Assembly: GCA_012960035.1 (NCBI GenBank)
Contig: DUBZ01000102.1
Location: 1 to 64,000, forward strand
DNA from: Myxococcales bacterium
Lineage (GTDB): Bacteria; Myxococcota_A; UBA9160; UBA4427
Length of the DNA: 64,000 nt
Direction: 5' to 3'
Every line of letters starts with the position of its first letter. Positions within the stretch are counted from its first letter, which is position 1. Positions 63,908-64,000 of the stretch are shown here, one piece after another. The notes beneath the pieces were generated by a model. The model was given only the letters and a program-made list of their open reading frames with translations, had not been told where the DNA came from and searched no databases. The position numbers and the translations under genes are program-made.

Positions 63908-64000
63908 GATTCACTCGCCTCATTCGCGTGTTTATGAACGGCGCCAGAGTCTCCATCCACGGCTTGGATAATGAATGAGAAACGCACTCGGATCAACCCG

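Overview
The window looks like chromosomal DNA of a moderately GC-rich Gram-negative bacterium. Envelope evidence includes a fragment of apolipoprotein N-acyltransferase, several lipobox or signal-peptide proteins, an OmpA-domain lipoprotein and an HpnN/MMPL-type RND transporter. It carries three LLM/F420-type oxidoreductases, four CaiB/BaiF CoA-transferases (two of them tandem fusions), a CYP51-ferredoxin fusion, a sulfotransferase and at least two probable selenoproteins. That mix suggests an uncultured deltaproteobacterial-type lineage (Myxococcota, Desulfobacterota or Binatota-like). The placement is inference only. I saw no rRNA, tRNA, IS element, phage or CRISPR array.

Layout. 1-3.7 kb: 3' part of an Lnt-like gene, one doubtful ORF and an STT3-like oligosaccharyltransferase. 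3.8-5.9 kb (minus): a two-gene unit of a thioredoxin-domain fusion protein and a UGSC-family selenoprotein whose internal UGA makes it look like two fragments. 5.9-16 kb (plus): a periplasmic sugar-dehydrogenase-like lipoprotein with a haem-c domain, pyruvate kinase, a VWA-OmpA lipoprotein, an MFS exporter, then a tight unit of RND transporter, small membrane protein and a second selenoprotein (peroxiredoxin-like, UGA at 15637). A five-copy 25-bp tandem repeat follows. 16-29 kb: pdxH, a cytochrome P450 remnant that has lost its haem cysteine, a serine beta-lactamase-like esterase, two LLM oxidoreductases, an MFS transporter, two divergent HSL-type esterases, an exported His/Cys-rich protein, a flavin monooxygenase, a threonine-type sulfatase and a metallophosphoesterase.

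29-42 kb: CoA-transferases, an SMP-30-like hydrolase, an APH-like kinase, a second beta-lactamase-like protein, two glutathione transferases, a cupin fragment, and a minus-strand set of CoA-transferase, TetR regulator and beta-hydroxyacid dehydrogenase. 42-49.2 kb: divergent from the TetR set, a compact plus-strand operon of aldehyde dehydrogenase, CYP51-ferredoxin fusion, NTF2-like protein, an unrecognised protein made of two copies of one domain, an SDR and an LLM oxidoreductase, ended by a terminator-like hairpin. A phosphotriesterase-like gene follows. A 22-bp palindrome between the divergent units is a good candidate TetR operator. 50-60.4 kb: sulfotransferase, two SDRs, a MaoC hydratase, a second NTF2-like protein, an epimerase-like protein, a decayed outer-membrane protein gene, an amidohydrolase and a second tandem CoA-transferase. 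60.4-64 kb: an exported FkbM-like methyltransferase and a large YfhO/GT-C-type membrane protein.

Together the 18-60 kb stretch reads as a catabolic region for hydrophobic, probably terpenoid, sterol-like or aromatic substrates. Its chemistry would be oxidation by P450, FMO, LLM and dehydrogenases, activation by CoA-transferases, hydration by MaoC and cleavage by esterases or amidohydrolases. No substrate can be assigned from sequence. The most distinctive content is the pair of selenoproteins with nearly identical SECIS-like hairpins, the CYP51-ferredoxin locus with its duplicated-domain partner, and the tandem CoA-transferases in which only the C-terminal half keeps the catalytic aspartate.
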